Source: Bacillota bacterium (lineage in GTDB: Bacteria; Bacillota; Bacilli; Bacillales_B; DSM-18226). Taken from it: 6,040 nucleotides of DNA. This document shows positions 5,675 through 6,040 of the stretch, piece after piece. The stretch lies in contig JAKACS010000218.1 of assembly GCA_021821235.1 (NCBI GenBank), positions 1 to 6,040 on the forward strand, written 5' to 3'. How positions within the stretch are numbered: position 1 is the first letter of the stretch; the number at the start of each line of letters is the position of its first letter. A program made the position numbers and the translations under genes. Below the pieces are notes generated by a model, which worked only from the letters and a program-made list of their open reading frames with translations, made no database searches and was not told the DNA's origin.

Positions 5675-6040
5675 ATGGAATACCGTACACTTGGTAGATC
5701 AGGATTAAAGGTTTCAGAAATTGGCTTTGGTGCGTGGGCAATTGGCGGTGATGCATGGGGTGAAGTTGATGATGTACAATCGATTAAAGCGATGAACCAT
5801 GCGTTTGAAATGGGCATCAATTTTTTTGATACTGCAGATGTTTATGGAGATGGCCGCAGTGAAAAATTAGTTGCACAACTGGTTAAGGGAAAAAGAGACC
5901 AAGTCATTATCTCCACAAAAGGCGGTCTTCTTGGCCATACCAGGAAGCTGGAGCCGATTTATGACAAACCAGAAAAAGTAATCAAAGCTTTTGAAGATAG
6001 TTTAACCCGCCTCGATATTGATTATATTGACGTTTATTTT
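5675..6040 (+). CDS. Aldo/keto reductase, N-terminal part (runs off the window)
   Basis: This encodes an NADP(H)-dependent oxidoreductase of the aldo/keto reductase superfamily, a (beta/alpha)8 barrel that reduces aldehydes or ketones. The frame starts at an ATG at 5675 with an SD and stays open for 122 codons to the window end; a full protein would normally have 300-340 residues. The N-terminus has the classic MEYRTLGRSGLKVSEIGFG signature. The catalytic tetrad residues visible are Asp52 (in FFDTAD), Tyr57 (DVYGDGRSE) and Lys82 (ISTKGG). The catalytic His would lie just after the IDYIDVYF end and is cut off. The 'GRSEKLVAQLVKGKRDQVIISTKGG' type of N-terminal half places it among the potassium-channel-beta/IolS-like bacterial reductases rather than the AKR5 group. 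It is co-directional with the sugar cluster but 150 nt beyond GH2, so it may share the transcript or have its own promoter. A role on a released sugar or aldehyde is inferred. Confidence 0.92.
   Translation, partial: MEYRTLGRSGLKVSEIGFGAWAIGGDAWGEVDDVQSIKAMNHAFEMGINFFDTADVYGDGRSEKLVAQLVKGKRDQVIISTKGGLLGHTRKLEPIYDKPEKVIKAFEDSLTRLDIDYIDVYF

Noticed and set aside
5511..5820. Minus-strand open frames of 63 and 81 codons over the spacer and reductase start
   Set aside because: They overlap the clear aldo/keto reductase frame antisense and encode no recognisable motif.

Overview
This window comes from an AT-rich, low-GC Gram-positive genome, most likely a member of the Bacillaceae or a close relative. 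The evidence is the strong purine-rich Shine-Dalgarno (SD) sequences before nearly every gene, GTG starts alongside ATG, a type II lipoprotein signal on the solute-binding protein, a CcpA/LacI-type operator-like site, and tightly packed co-directional genes. The genus cannot be fixed from the sequence alone.

All genes lie on the + strand and form a carbohydrate uptake and breakdown cluster. In order they are: the last 35 codons of a probable GH43-type glycosidase (1-108); a 45-nt gap with a near-consensus cre site; a sugar-binding lipoprotein (154-1410); a 62-nt gap with a GC-rich hairpin; two CUT1-type permeases (1473-2363 and 2377-3213); a small unrecognised membrane protein (3235-3669); a cytoplasmic GH2 glycoside hydrolase (3722-5524); a 150-nt spacer; and the start of an aldo/keto reductase that runs off the window (5675-6040).

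The likely joint role is as follows. The lipoprotein captures an oligosaccharide outside the membrane and the permease pair imports it. The signal-less GH2 enzyme, with the GH43-like enzyme, cleaves it in the cytoplasm, and the reductase may act on a released sugar or aldehyde. No ATP-binding subunit is encoded here, so a shared MsmX/MsmK-type ATPase elsewhere in the genome probably energises the transporter. The substrate cannot be named. GH43 plus GH2 suggests a plant cell-wall oligosaccharide containing arabinose, xylose, galactose or uronic acid, but this is inference.

Most of the window is an ordinary sugar-utilisation operon. The parts most worth a second look are the small four-helix membrane protein embedded in the operon, the hairpin between the binding protein and the first permease (one arm SD-like, the other anti-SD-like), and the operator-like site before the binding-protein gene. 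I see no RNA gene, insertion sequence, CRISPR array, or gene-free stretch over 300 nt.
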